A DNA stretch of 64,000 nucleotides from Leptobrachium leishanense. Taxonomy: Eukaryota > Chordata > Amphibia > Anura > Megophryidae. Positions within the stretch are counted from its first letter, which is position 1, and the number at the start of each line of letters is the position of its first letter. Shown in pieces: positions 11,521 to 23,860 of this stretch. The position numbers and the translations under genes were made by a program. Below the pieces are notes generated by a model. It saw nothing but the letters and a program-made list of their open reading frames with translations, searched no databases and was not told the origin of the DNA. The stretch spans positions 351,936,942 through 352,000,941 of the forward strand of contig CM019063.1 of assembly GCA_009667805.1 (NCBI GenBank), read 5' to 3'.

Positions 11521-11564
11521 GTACTTGTACTCGGTCTTTAAAAAATGGTATCGGTGCATCCCTA
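11521..11564. mobile_element. hAT element terminus
   Basis: GGTATCGGTGCATCCCTA is the same terminal repeat as the hAT elements ending at 22672 and 49467. I did not find its left end; the minisatellite before it may be internal to the element, as in 18720-20352. Confidence 0.55.
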
Positions 11565-11814
11565 GCCCTCTATCTCCCGGCTCCCGCGACGTTCTGGCAG
11601 GCCTGGAGTCTGCCCCCACCTTTTGAAGGGGCCCGGCAGTCGCAGTGACATCATCCTTTGGATCCCCCTATCTCCCAAACCGTGGCAGCTAGATGGTCAT
11701 GTTTAACATCATTGGACAAGCCTGCTAATTGTTGATAATTTGTTGTAAAAGGAAAAAAAATCTTAATTATTTAGCCAGGGTCTTTTTTTGGCGGTTGTAG
11801 ATTTTAGGTATTAT

Positions 11815-12217
11815 CCTCCCTGGCGTTCAAATTTTCGGGAAAAACCTTGTCTAAAGGCGTTCTATTTTTATTTATTTATTGCCCCCCCAGCGATATTCCT
11901 GAGTGTGGCTCAGGGTTAAACTCCTATGCTGGAAGCGGTAACCCCGAGCAACACTCGGGATGCCGCTGGATACATCACCTCTCCCAGCGGTCCCTCGATG
12001 TCCCCAGCTGCCTCCTCCAGCGACCTTATACTTGCTGGTTCCTTCCTTGCGAGAAGGAAACCAGGAATTAAAACGCTGCGATCGCTGGAGGAGGCTACAG
12101 AAATCAGCGAGGGAGCGCAGGGAGAGGTAATGTATCCAGCCAGAGTGTGTCTGGGTGTTACCGCTCTCAGCAGTGAAATTTAACCCGGAGACACACTATG
12201 GAACACCGCCAGTGAGG
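11815..12217. mobile_element. TTAA MITE, copy 1 (CCTCCCTGGCG ends)
   Basis: It starts CCTCCCTGGCG after TTAT and ends CGCCAGTGAGG before TTAA. Inner blocks GAGTGTGGCTCAGGGTTAAA and AACCCCGAGCAACACTCGGG form inverted repeats. Same family as 21445-21560 and 47308-47685. It is inserted in an older TTAA repeat: 11655-11720 matches the reverse complement of about 7335-7405. Confidence 0.8.
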
Positions 12218-12360
12218 TTAAAATTAAAGTGTGTAAACAAGTAAGAGGAAAATTTGACCTAAAACACGAACAAACGTAAAAACAGCAGCGGGCACTTTCG
12301 GACAGACTTGTCTAAAACCGCCCGGTCACTATGGGATTAAAAGAAAGAACATCCACTTAC

Positions 12361-12449
12361 CTTTGCTATGAATGACAATGTTCCTTTAAGTTTCTGGGGC
12401 ATGATAATGCTCTTGACCGTGAATACAAACTGAGCTTCATTGGAGACAC
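12361..12449 (-). CDS. AP3D1: AP3D1 ear-domain exon (VSNEAQ to SFIAK)
   Basis: After completing the split glycine, the exon encodes VSNEAQFVFTVKSI, then IMPQKLKGTLSFIAK. Human AP3D1 reads VSNEAQYVFTIQ and KLKGTLSFIAK at the same place. The acceptor is ATTATTTCAG and the donor GTAAGT. It is separated from the previous exon by 11.2 kb of Tc1, Penelope-like, hAT and MITE sequence. The next exon, which should begin NDEG in vertebrates, is not seen in 1-12360, so this intron probably runs past the window edge. Confidence 0.95.
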
Positions 12450-12600
12450 CTGAAATAATTCATCCACTTAAAAAGCAGCATATAACAATCAACAATGTCA
12501 ATAAGACCAATAAAACAATTTTCCAGGTATGTAAGAAGTTTCCTGGTAGCCCAGACCACAGCAAATCTTAACACACACACAGCTGGAGAGAAAATGTTCT

Positions 12601-12666
12601 TGAACCCAGGACGTACTTGAAAACGAGAGAAATCTCTATGTATCCTTCCTGGTAAAATCCTTTATA
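12601..12666 (-). mobile_element. LINE-type 3' tail, split by Tc1
   Basis: CTTCCTGGTAAAATCCTTTA continues after the Tc1 as TAAATAAATAAAA (18682-18695), giving the TTTA-rich tail of a LINE on the minus strand. The same tail is seen at 40460-40497 in the opposite orientation. Confidence 0.55.
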
Positions 12667-13102
12667 CAGTTGCAAGAAAAAGTATGTGAACCCTTAGGGA
12701 TTACGTGGAGTTTTGCATGAATTGGTCATAAAATGTGCTCTGATCTTCATCTAAGTCACAACAATTTGAAAAACACAGTCTGCTTAAAATAATACAACAC
12801 AAACATTATATGTTTTCATGTGTTTATTGAACATAACATGTAAACATTCACAGTGCAGGGTGGAAAAAGTATGTGAACCCCTAGCCTAATGACTTCTCCA
12901 AGAGCTAATTGGAGCCAGGAGTGAGCCAACCTTGAGTCCAATCAGTGTGATATTATTGGATGTGTTGCTGAAAGCTGTCCTGCCCTTTAAAAACACACTA
13001 AAAATAAATTGTGTAAACAAACATGGGTTATATGAGTATCTGAATCTTAGGTGTATTTACCCAAAGATAATTCTTCCCATTATTGTCTAAACAAACCGAT
13101 AA

Positions 13103-13339
13103 AATACTGAAATAATGGGTATTACACTTTAAATACTATACCAAAACGTATTTATGGTTAGTATTTTTATAGCATTTGGCCTTGAATGCGTACCAATGCA
13201 CTCACACAATATTATTGGTGATAAACTTGTAATGGTATCTTTACAGTATTTGGCAATAATTTCGTACCAATGCACTCACACAGCATAGGTAGTAGAAAAC
13301 TTATAAATGGTATCTTTGCTGGTTTGTTACCCCTCCGCT
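13103..13339. repeat. Penelope element terminal repeat, 3' side
   Basis: Blocks TACTGAAATAATGGGTA, GTACCAATGCACTCACACA (twice) and TTTGCTGGTTTGTTAC occur here. They recur as reverse complements in 17203-17441. Confidence 0.9.
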
Positions 13340-13442
13340 CGTAAAGGTCGCAATCCTGGTACACCTGCCGCCACAAGACCACCAGAAGAAACAAATCCAG
13401 TAAAAAAAGCGTATTTAATCGTAACAGCATAAAATCCAATGC

Positions 13443-13474
13443 GTTTCGTCCATAAATAACCAGGACTTCATCAG
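13443..13474 (-). ncRNA. Hammerhead-ribozyme-like core in the Penelope 3' region
   Basis: The minus strand reads CTGATGA, A, GTCC, an 11-nt loop, GGAC, GAAAC. CTGATGA and GAAA around a helix are the conserved core of hammerhead ribozymes, which are known in Penelope-like elements. One extra A lies between CTGATGA and the stem, which could weaken it. I cannot confirm stems I and III or the cleavage site by eye. Confidence 0.4.
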
Positions 13475-14121
13475 GGAAACAAAATTACATGTGATACATT
13501 CCTCTCCCCCCCCCCCTTTTAAATAGAAAAAGTTCTCAAAAATCTCTGAAAGACACACTTAGAGCAATCAAAACAAATGATCTGCAGCTTGAGTCCGTTG
13601 TGGCTTCATTTCCGTGCGTTCCAACTACTGCGCATGCCCGGAAGTTCTCCTTAAACGGAAGTGACATATCAGACTTTCTTGGTGGTTAATGTTTCTCAGA
13701 AGGAAGGTGCGGATCAGAGACCTCTCTTCCCCGATCGACATTCATAAACCTCAGGGTTTATCAGAGGAGTCAATCCACATATATCTCTTAACCCTTCCTT
13801 GCCTGGAGCAAAGGTTCGCCCTAAAAAACTCTCCCAGCAACGGGAAAAAAAACGGAAAACCAGAAAAAAAATATATATATAAAGCCAGAAAATATATATA
13901 TAAAAAACATAGTAAAAACAAATCACTTTTAAAACAATCATATACAGTTTTTAATATCCAGATCAACATTTAGACCACCAGATTTCCATGTGCCCATTTT
14001 ATATATCCATTCCGTTTCTTTTCTTGCCAAAATTCTAACAAAATCACCCCCTCTCCAATCTTTTTTGACAAGTTCAATACCTATCCATTTAAAACCTTTT
14101 ATTGTAAAGGCTGAACAGTTG

Positions 14122-16934
14122 TTACAATGTACTGGGACACTGATCCAATTTCCCTCTTCTTATATTCCCTAAATGTTCTAATATACGCACTTTAAGCATC
14201 CTACTAGTTCGTCCCACATATTGTACCCCACAGCAGCATTCCAGCAAATAAAGGACTCCACTGCTCTTGCAATTAATAAATTGCTTAACTGTACTCCTTG
14301 TTAGTAGCATTACTCTGAAAATTAATAGTTTTTTTTATCTTGATCCACACAGGCTCTACATTTCCCACGTTTAAAAAAAACCTTTTAATCCATCGGCATT
14401 GAAAATGCCTTGAGGCTTTGTTCTTATATCTGGCAGTAAGCTGGGGGCAAGATGGTTTTTTAGATTTTCTTGAAGAGGACTACCGGGGATTTGGGAATAA
14501 CACCCGTCAGTATGGGGTCCGCTTGTAGAATAGGCCAATGTTTATTTAAAATCTTCCTCAACTCGCCTGCATGTGGGTTATACTGTGTGATGAAGGCATA
14601 GTCGAATTTGTTTCTATCAGCTAACTTATTTGATGTTCTATTCCTACTAAACAGATCCTTTCTTTTTATACTTCTTATCTTTTCCAAATCTCTAAGGTTA
14701 TCTTCCTTATAGCCCTTCTGTCGATATCTATTTAGAATCGAATTTGCTTGACAAATCAAATTCAATATCTTCCGAACAATTCCTCTTTAACCTTAAGCTC
14801 TGGCTTTTAGGAACATTGTCAAGCCATTGAGCTGCATGGGAACTCCCATCTATTGCAGTGTTGACACTAGTTTCTTTAAAAAATGTCCTAGTCTCCAATT
14901 TACCATTTTTTATATATATAGTGAGATCTAGGAAATCAATGCTAACCCTTTCAATCCTCGATGTAAATGATAAATTAAAGTCATTATCATTCAAAGAACA
15001 AATGAATAAATTCAGCGATTCAAGGCTACCTTGCCAAATGAGGATAACATCATCAATAAACCTCCGCCAGAGGACGAGATCGCCCCTGGTCACGCCAGAC
15101 CATACGTGTCGATGTTCCCATCTATCCATATAAAGGTTGGGGTAACCGGGGCGAATCTCGTCCCCATGGTAGTACCACATGACTGTAGGTAGAACTTGTT
15201 CTCAAAACAAAAGTAGTTGTGTGGCAACACAAACAACATAGCATCAGTCAAAAAAGTAATTTGTTTTTCTGGTAGTTTGCTTTTCTCTCTTAGACTAGAA
15301 GAAACCTCTTGGACCCCTTTCAGGTGGGGAATAGATGTATATAGTGAAACCACATCAATAGTGGCCATCACAAAGTTATCTTTCCATTAAATTTTTTGCA
15401 ATTCCTCTAAGATATGGCTAGTATCTCTAATATAGGATTGGGTAGTTTGCACTATAGACTGTAGATATTTATCTATATATTCAGATAAATTACAGGTGAG
15501 AGAATTTATCCAACTTATTATAGGTCTCCCAGGGGGGGTTTGAATATTTTTATGCAACTTTGGCAAAAAATAAAAAATAGCAATTTTACAGTTTTAATTG
15601 AGCAGGTATTTTTGTTCTTCATTAATAATCCTTACTTCTCTACCTTTGTTTAGCAAATATTCAAGCTCTTTTTGAAAAAAACAATGTGGGGTTCTTGTCC
15701 AGAATCTGATATGTAAGTCTATCGTCCAGTATATGGAGGGGCTCCTTAATGTAATATTCCCTTGACATTATCACCGCCCCCCCCCCTTTGTCGGCTTGTT
15801 TAATGACTAATTGGTGGTTTTCTTTCAAGCTTTTACATGCTTGTCTCTTTATAGCTCAAATTTTGTTTAAAAGAGCGGGTTTCAAGTTTCTCAAAATCTT
15901 TGAATACTAGATCCATAAAGACTTCTAGATTCGATCCCTTTTCCCACGCAGGGTAGAAGTTAGATTTATTTCTTAGACTGGAGTGGACAATATCTGATGG
16001 CACCTCTATATTGTTAATGACTTTCGGGTGTTTCAGAAAATATCTTTTCCTTGTAATCTGTCTCATAAATCTATGAGCATTTAGAAAGAAGGGAAAGCTT
16101 TGAATTTGTTTTGTGGGTGCGAACTATAAACCCTTATCTACTAATTGTAATTCTTGTTTAGAAAGTTCTATTCCTGAGATATTAAACACACCTTTTACAG
16201 TATCACCCCCATTGTTCACGGATTCCAATCCCCCTCTAGATCTGAATGGTCTGAAAGGTATCTTTTCTTTTTTGCTGGCTGCAGCGGGGCATATTGGTTT
16301 GGGTGAGTCCAGTCTTGTCTCTGGGGGAAGGGGGGGGGGCTGGTACCCGTCCATGAGTTTTTTCTTTCCCCAGGATATTTTTGTTCACCTAGGGTATTTC
16401 TACGTGGAACCTTCACCCATTCCCCCAATCTGTCCCTCACTTTTTGGGAAGAATGCTGATGATCTTCAATGTTCTTATTATATTTAGGTATCGCCCCTTC
16501 TTTCTCATTTCTAACCTGTTTCATTTTAGCAGCATCTATTTTTTCCTCTTTTCTAAATTTTGGGTGTTGATAGTTAGCCCAATTCCTTGAGGGATATTTT
16601 TGGGGGGGTTTTTTTTGGGGGTGGTCTTTTTAAATAAATTAACATTCCCCACTTGAACATCCTTTATATCCCTCTTAAATTTATCAGCCTTTCTTTTGGC
16701 CACTATGTCATCTACTTTCTTGATATTTATTTTTAGCGACTCCTATTTTTCTTGTACAATAGTTGGTATATTTAGGTCAATGATAGATTTTTCTACGTCA
16801 CCTATTTTATCATCTAATTTTATCAATGTTCTTTTTTGATAACCGATTAAGGAATTAATCATTTTAAATGAACATTCATTGAAGGCATTCTGCCATTCAT
16901 TCGTAAGTTGTTCATCCTCTTGGCCATAGGCCAA
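14122..16934 (-). pseudogene. Penelope-like RT plus GIY-YIG endonuclease, broken
   Basis: Penelope proteins combine a telomerase-like reverse transcriptase with a GIY-YIG nuclease. On the minus strand the order is: N-terminal helical region (16934-15833, with FYPAWEKGSNLEVFMD), RT palm with DVVSLYTSIPH near 15350, GTTMGTRFAPVTPTF near 15170, RFIDDVILIWQG near 15060 and SIDFLDLTIYI near 14930. A thumb region follows with QANSILNRYRQKGY near 14750. Then KCRACVDQDKK near 14350 and the nuclease GVLYLLECCCGVQYVGRTSR near 14260. RFIDDV supplies the catalytic aspartates. Frameshifts and stops near 15830, 15370-15500, 15100, 14740 and 14310-14460 make it non-functional. It reads opposite to the Tc1 transposase. 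Confidence 0.93.
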
Positions 16935-17202
16935 TGTATGACTGACTCTTAGGCCTCTTGGTATTAAATCTGACTCGACATTGTTCTAGGGAGGAAATTT
17001 CCCACCATTTTTTTCTTTTATCATTAAATGCTCCATTTGTACAAATAACCTATTCAGATCTGGAGCGGTTTCCTTTTTATTTGGGGAATTTGAAAACAAT
17101 TCTTTCCTCTGTCTACATCTATCCTCTCGAATATCACTGAAAATAGCTTGCATTTTTGATTAAAAAAAATCCCCTTGTTTACACTAAAGGAAGACACATA
17201 TA

Positions 17203-17441
17203 TATGAGCGGAGTAGTAACAAACCAGCAAAGATACCATTTATAAGTTTTCTACTACCTATGCTGTGTGAGTGCATTGGTACGAAATTATTGCCAAATAC
17301 TGTAAAGATACCATTACAAGTTTATCACCAATAATATTGTGTGAGTGCATTGGTACCCATTTATGGCCAAATGCTATAAAAATACTAACCATAAATACTT
17401 TTTGGTATAGTATTTAAAGTGTAGTACCCATTATTTCAGTA
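17203..17441. repeat. Penelope element terminal repeat, 5' side
   Basis: This is the reverse complement of 13103-13339: it begins GAGCGGAGTAGTAACAAACC and ends CCCATTATTTCAGTA directly before the target duplication. Confidence 0.9.
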
Positions 17442-17503
17442 CTTTAAAAACACACACCAGTTTTGGGTTTACTAGTTTCAAGAAGCACTGCCTGATGTGA
17501 ACC

Positions 17504-18369
<866 letters not shown>

Positions 18370-19109
18370 GAGGAGTGGTCCAAAATTACTCCAGATCGTT
18401 GTGCAGGTCTGATCTGCAACTACAGGAAACGTTTGGTTGAGGTTATTGCTGCCAAAGGAGGGTCAACCAGTTATTAAGTCCAAAGGTTCACATACGTTTT
18501 CCACCCTGCACTGTGAATGTTTACATGTTCTGTTCAATAAAAACATATGTTTGTGTTGTATTATTTTAAGCAGACTGTGTTTTTCAAATTGTTGTGACTT
18601 AGATGAAGATCAGAGCACATTTTATGACCAATTCATGCAAAACTCCACGTAATCCCAAAGGGTCACTTTTTCTAGCAACTGTAAATAAATAAAACGTAGG
18701 AATATTATACAGTTAGGTTTAGGGTTGCACCGATACCAGCGCTGATACAGACATTTGCACGGGTACTTTGTACTCGTGCAAATGCCCCGATACCAGAAGC
18801 CAGCGCTGGGCTGGCTTGCCGGTACCCAAGGGCTGGGGCTGCTAGTGGAATGCATTAAGAGCATTCTGCTAGCATTCCCCTCTAGCTGGCATCAGGGTCT
18901 GGGCGCCGGCTGGCCGCGTCATGTTGTCCTCTCCTCCGAGCGGTCGCCTGGCTGTGACGCGGCCTCCACCCGTTATCTCACAACTCTGCGCTCGCTCGAA
19001 GGACCACGTGATGCGGCCAGCCGGCTCTTGCACCCCACTGCCAGCTGGAGGGGAATGCTAGCAGAATGCTATTAATGCATTCTGCTAGCAGTGAGGGGTA
19101 TATATTGAG

Positions 19110-19435
19110 GTCTGCTGTCTGTGTGTGGTATACATCTATTGAGGTCTGTCTGTGGGGGTATACAGTTATTGTGGTCCATCTGTGTGGGATACATTTATTG
19201 AGGTCTTTGTGTGGGATACATTTATTGAGGTCTGTGTGTGGGATACATTTATTGAGGTCTGTGTGTGGGATACATTTATTGAGGTCTGTGTGTGGGATAC
19301 ATTTATTGAGGTCTGTGTGTGGGATACATTTATTGAGGTCTGTGTGTGGGATACATTTATTGAGGTCTGTGTGTGGGATACATTTATTGAGGTCTGTGTG
19401 TGGGATACATTTATTGAGGTCTGTGTGTGGGTTGT
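19110..19435. repeat. Minisatellite, 26-bp unit
   Basis: TGTGTGTGGGATACATTTAT followed by TGAGGTC repeats about ten times with very little divergence. The reading frames through it are artefacts. Confidence 0.92.
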
Positions 19436-19591
19436 AAAATATATCTCTGGAGTGAGGCCTGGTGTCAGTGTGGTTAGGGTGTGGGCAGTGGGTAAATGAG
19501 GTGTCTGGCAATACATTTCACTATTAACATAAATTGGACAAGCTTTCAGCAAAATCCTAAATTATTTATTGGGAAGCGGTCACATGACCAA

Positions 19592-20262
19592 GGGCCACAT
19601 TAAAATCCTGATGCTAACGTTAACTCTCACCTGTGTGAGCAATAACGTTAGCCCCGGTGGCTACCGCATATTGCAATCCAAATGCTGACGGGTTAAGTAA
19701 CCCGTTACCGTTTGGTACCTTGCGCTTTTCAGCGCGAGGTTACTGTACTTTGTGCTCCCCATACTTAACATGGGGAGCGCAAAGTGTTAATCAGCGTTAG
19801 GATTACAAAGTCCAAACACTGATTAACGTCCGGCTGTGGTTAGCAAAAAGTTAACCACTGCCTGGACTTGGTGCTAACGGATTCCGCTGGTGCAGAATCC
19901 GTTAGCACCAGCCAAAATTTTTTTACTAATTGCCAGATATTCACCTCCTGTCCCGCGGCTCTGTTCGCCTCCTCTGTCACCGGGAACCGAGAGAGAGACT
20001 GGGGGAAAAGTCCCTCAGTCTCTCCCTGCAGATCACTTCACCGACCTGCCGGATCTCGCATGTGACCGGCAGGGGGAAACTCAATGGAGTCTTAGCGCTG
20101 CCGCGTGCATCCCGGGGCATAGCACCCGCTAACAATGCAGGCAGCTTTTTAAGCGCCTGCATTGTAATCTCCCGTTAAAACGGGGGCGGTAGGGAGAAAA
20201 CTGCAGACGCAGTTTTTTCTCCCTAGTGCCCCCGTTTTAACAGGAAGAGTGTAATGTAGCCC
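19592..20262. mobile_element. Hairpin-rich Harbinger-like MITE, copy 1
   Basis: Ends are GGGCCACATTA and the reverse complement of TAATGTAGCCC. Flanking triplets are CAA and TAA, compatible with a 3-bp TWA-type target. Inner palindromes include GTGCTCCCCATACTTAACAT with its partner, GGTGCTAACGGATTC with GAATCCGTTAGCACC, GCAGGCAGCTTTTTAAGC, and a long terminal stem at about 20168-20245. Confidence 0.75.
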
Positions 20263-20360
20263 TAAAAGTATCGGTACTCAGTATCAGTGAGTACCTGAAA
20301 AAAATATCGTAGTTGTACTCTGTCTGGAAAAAGTGGTATTGGTGCAACCCTAGTTATGTT

Positions 20361-21440
20361 CCATGTCTCGGATTTGTTTGAGATCATCTTTGTTCAGATC
20401 CTCAGAGGAAAGTTGGGGTTTAAACTTAAAGTGTGTAACCTGCCTCAGGTACCTTGCAGAGAGTCAGATTTCCCACTGCATCTCATCCTTAATCTGTTTC
20501 CTAGTAGCAGTTGATGAAATTACATTGTTCTATATGACACTATGAGTACAAGGTTAGTTAAATTTTAATTTCATCAGTCCAGAACGTCTTGCACACCATT
20601 TTGTGAATTCCAAAAATCTGATACATGATCCCTGCAGGCATTTTATTGAAAACCATTTCGTTTTTAGGCCATTTTTCGTTTTGTTTAAAAAAGAAGAGAA
20701 TGGTTAGCGTCAGAAGGAGGGGAAAAATTTACCTGGTGTACATGGCATGGTATATTGCCAGGAAACTCTAAATGCCAAAGAGGTGTACAATAATAAAAAA
20801 ATAATATAGCTAGACATTCTGGAATTGGAATGAATGCTGCAACAACAAAAAAACGAGGTGGCAGAAGATTTTTGCCTTCAGCTAGAGTGCAGCTCAGAGA
20901 AAGATCAGTTACAACACCATGAGCAATTATATTGTGCATTGGAGAATGCACAGCACTGGAGTGATGGGCGAGTCTCAGCATGGGGATATACACTGATCAA
21001 GGTGTTTTTATTTTCATTAGGTAGGGTGTGATGCAGTAGTACTATAGAGAAAGTAAATTCAAAAGATCAACCCCTTGAGGTATGATTTAACGGCTAACGT
21101 GAAAGAATACATTGGGAGGGGGAATAGGTCATTTTTACTCCAATCAACCAAGTAATTTAATAAAGCTAAAAATTATAAAGGATAAGAAAAAAAAAAATTG
21201 ATTACATTTTTGCTCTATGATTGGGCAAAAAAACAAACGTGTAGGTTTATTTAAGCACTTGCATGACATTCTGAAGGACTAAGAAATTTGGGGGCCTGGG
21301 ATGGGTTTCGTATGACAATTTTTTGTTAAAAATTGGTGGTATACAAATTTGCTTATGGCAGAAGTACCTTGATCCGTGACCTATGGAAAACAATAGCAAA
21401 CAAATTCTGGTTTGTCCTCGTGCTATTACCCTTGACAGCT
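20361..21440. other. Intron without recognisable gene
   Basis: No exon, full transposon or coherent ORF is visible. 20560-20660 faintly resembles a Tc1-like remnant (TCATCAGTCCAGAACGTC). The rest is AT-rich and unassigned. Confidence 0.4.
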
Positions 21441-21444
21441 TTAA

Positions 21445-21560
21445 CCTCCCTGGCAGTATTCCTGAGTGTGACTCAGGGTTAAATTTCGCTACCGCGAACG
21501 GTAACCCCGAGCCACACTCGGGCTGGATGTTTACTCACCTCCTCCTGGCTCCCTCGCTGT
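21445..21560. mobile_element. TTAA MITE, copy 2, 3'-truncated
   Basis: After TTAA it reads CCTCCCTGGCAGTATTCCTG and keeps the inner inverted blocks GAGTGTGACTCAGGGTTAAA and AACCCCGAGCCACACTCGGG. The right end is missing. Confidence 0.75.
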
Positions 21561-21910
21561 CCCCAAGTTCAGAGAGGGAAGCAGAAAGACCAATTATTCT
21601 CCAGTATTTCAAAAAAGCAAAGAGTTCAGTGACAAGGCTATCAGCCTACCTTCGGCATTAACTCAGCAATCTACCTGTTCTGATTTTAGGATAAAAAAAT
21701 AATAAAAAAAAGAGTTTACTTTTGATATCCCCACTCACAGTTTTAATGGTTTTGGCTGTAATATTATAACTAAAATAGTCATCTCTTTTGCAGGATGAGG
21801 AAGCTGTAAAATTCTTAAGGAGTTAAGCACTGAGAGTCCATTTTCCACAACAACTTTTATGAATTTCTGTATTTCACCCCTGGAGCCGGCGCTAAAAACA
21901 TTTGATCAAA

Positions 21911-22672
21911 TAAGTTTGCACGGATACCATTTTTTAAGATAAAGTACCAATACTTTTTTCAGTTACTCAACACAGAGCACAGATACTTTTATTTAATGTC
22001 ATGTAACCGCTTTCCAATAAATGATTTTGCTGAAAGCCTGTCCTACTTATCTTAATATTGAAATGTATGGCCAGACACCCCATTTACCTACTGCACACAC
22101 CCTGACCTCACACTCAGACACCAGACCTCCAATGTGTGTGTAAGTATGTATATAAACACATGCATACATAAACATGTGTGAGTATACATGTATCGGAGGC
22201 ATGGGTGTGTGCAGTGGGTAAATGGGGTGTCTGGCAATAGATATACCAGAAACACATCCCAGACCTCTGATACATGTATACCCACATCAGACCTCAGATA
22301 CAGACACTGGCAGAATGCTCAAACCACATTCTGCCATCCCCCTCCGGCTGGCTGCATTACAGCGAGCAGCCACCGGCAAAGGTTATAATGTGGCTGCTTG
22401 CTGGCACATGCAGCCACAAACTTCGTGAGTTGTCGCAAAATCGCGGCTGTGCTACAATTTTTGCCAGTGACCGCTCACTGGAACACGGCCAGCCGGAGGG
22501 GCGTGGCAGAATGCTGTTCGTGCATTGTGCCAGCCACTCCAGCCCCTCTAAACCGGCAAGCAAGCAAGCCCAGTGCTGGCTTCCGTTATTGGGGGCATTT
22601 GTACTAGTACTAAGCACTCCTGCAAATGCTGGTATCGGCACAGACACCGATACTTGTATCGGTGCATCCCTA
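21911..22672. mobile_element. hAT element (TAGGGATGCACCGATAC-type ends)
   Basis: The left end TAAGTTTGCACGGATACCA is a diverged form of the right end, which reads TATCGGTGCATCCCTA. Flanking 8-mers do not match, so the edges are approximate. It is similar to 48576-49467 (ACTTTTATTTA, then TTTCCAATAA near the left end). Confidence 0.7.
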
Positions 22673-23604
22673 GAATAGGCTGATCGGTTGCTTATCTTTC
22701 CCAGTGGAAACCTCTTTGAATGACAACTTTGATCAGGAACTATTTTCCATGTCCAATTCCTGTTTAAATTATAGCCTGCGCTGGGGGTGACATTTCTTGG
22801 TATGGGTGTATTAATGGTGGCAGTTGATGAATCTGCTTTTCACCTGGAAAGATTCTTTAGTTTTTGGTAGACAATTTTGATAAGGGACTCCAAGTTTGGA
22901 CAGGGGTGGGAGATGTTCGCATTGTTAACAGGGCCAGGTTTGTGCATTAGCCCCCCCCCTTTTTATTACTTGCGTACCATGGCTTTTATGATTTTTACTA
23001 TAATGTGCATCCCGTGTGCCTGTAAGTGTCCTCACCTGTGAGGAGATTGAAACACGTGATTACTTAATTTAGTGTTTGTGGAGACCATTATGGGTAAAGG
23101 CATGATGAATTAATTTGGTCAATTAATAAATTATTTTTAGTAGGAAAGCAGAAATATGAAAACCCAAGATACCACCTGCTGAAGAGACACTAAGTGGTAA
23201 AATTTTACAATTATACCTGCTTTTAAAAGTTCCCATATACCATGGATTCTGAGTATGGCAAGCCAAAAAGGAATACTTTGTCTCAGAATACATGAGGGGA
23301 AATAACCCCCCCCTCCCTACACACAAACACAAATACAACCTCTCCATCCTGTATGAATACTCATCCCACCAAATACAGCCCATCAATGAGATTTCACGCA
23401 AGTTGACTTGGAATAATACAGAACCTCCCAATGGATAGTTTCTGCCCTTAATGGGCTTTGTCCGTGAGAAGAATCACACTGTAACCAGCTTTGTGTAGCA
23501 CAAGGAGCTAAAAGCAAACACATAACAGCAACCTCATTTACATTTACAATTGCAATTTACTTAAAAGGTCATTTGAATGCATGCAGATCCAGATTTGAGC
23601 TCAC
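22673..23604. other. AP3D1 intron without recognisable element
   Basis: No exon with a matching AP3D1 segment, no complete transposon and no RNA gene is visible. There are short C runs near 22950 and 23308. Confidence 0.45.
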
Positions 23605-23794
23605 CTGGTGGTAACTGGAAGGGGACAGGTATCCCATCATGAACAGTTGCTCCTTCTGGTCTAAGCATTTTGGTATTGAGAGAATCTATGACATTGATTT
23701 CCATGTTCTTCAGGAAACGCTGACTCTGATTCTCAAGTATAACAGAAACTGTGACATGATTCTCTTTTTGTAAATCCCCTTGAATGTCATACAT
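23605..23794 (-). CDS. AP3D1: AP3D1 ear-domain exon (63 codons plus one base)
   Basis: The exon encodes MYDIQGDLQKENHVTVSV, then a beta-sandwich-like stretch with NMEINVIDSLN, and ends VHDGIPVPFQLPPG. The match to human AP3D1 (IRGSLQ, then VHDGVPVPFQLPPG) is close and collinear; this exon alone would identify the gene. The acceptor ends GATAG and the donor is CCAG|GTGAGC. The last codon is split after its first base (phase 1) and completed by GT at the start of the next exon. The methionine is not a start codon; it follows KM from the previous exon. Confidence 0.96.
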
Positions 23795-23860
23795 CTATCA
23801 AAAAGCATACAAAAATAGAGAACTGCTACATGTATGCAGAAAACATCTTTGAGACACATA

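Larger units (their letters stand above)
12999..17441 (-). mobile_element. Penelope-like retroelement (GIY-YIG type) with inverted terminal repeats
   Basis: It is flanked by a 14-bp duplication, CTTTAAAAACACAC, at 12985-12998 and 17442-17455. This lies exactly where the other Tc1 copy is uninterrupted. The ends are inverted repeats of about 237 bp (13103-13339 and 17203-17441); the left side carries about 104 extra bases beyond the repeat. The minus-strand coding region has a Penelope-type RT and a C-terminal GIY-YIG nuclease. Confidence 0.93.
18720..20352. mobile_element. Non-autonomous hAT element with minisatellite and nested MITE
   Basis: It starts TAGGGTTGCACCGATACCAG and ends GGTATTGGTGCAACCCTA. 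Flanks GTTAGGTT (18712-18719) and GTTATGTT (20353-20360) are an 8-bp duplication with one mismatch. It holds a 26-bp minisatellite (19110-19435) and a hairpin-rich MITE (19592-20262). No transposase is seen. Confidence 0.88.

Noticed and set aside
19066..19552. ORFs of 115-177 codons with GIHLLRSVC- or HTDLNKCIP-type repeats
   Set aside because: Translation of the 26-bp minisatellite in several frames on both strands; not a protein gene.
22188..22678. ORF of 134 codons resembling a host gene
   Set aside because: It lies within a hAT element, overlaps ORFs in all frames, and has no recognisable domain.
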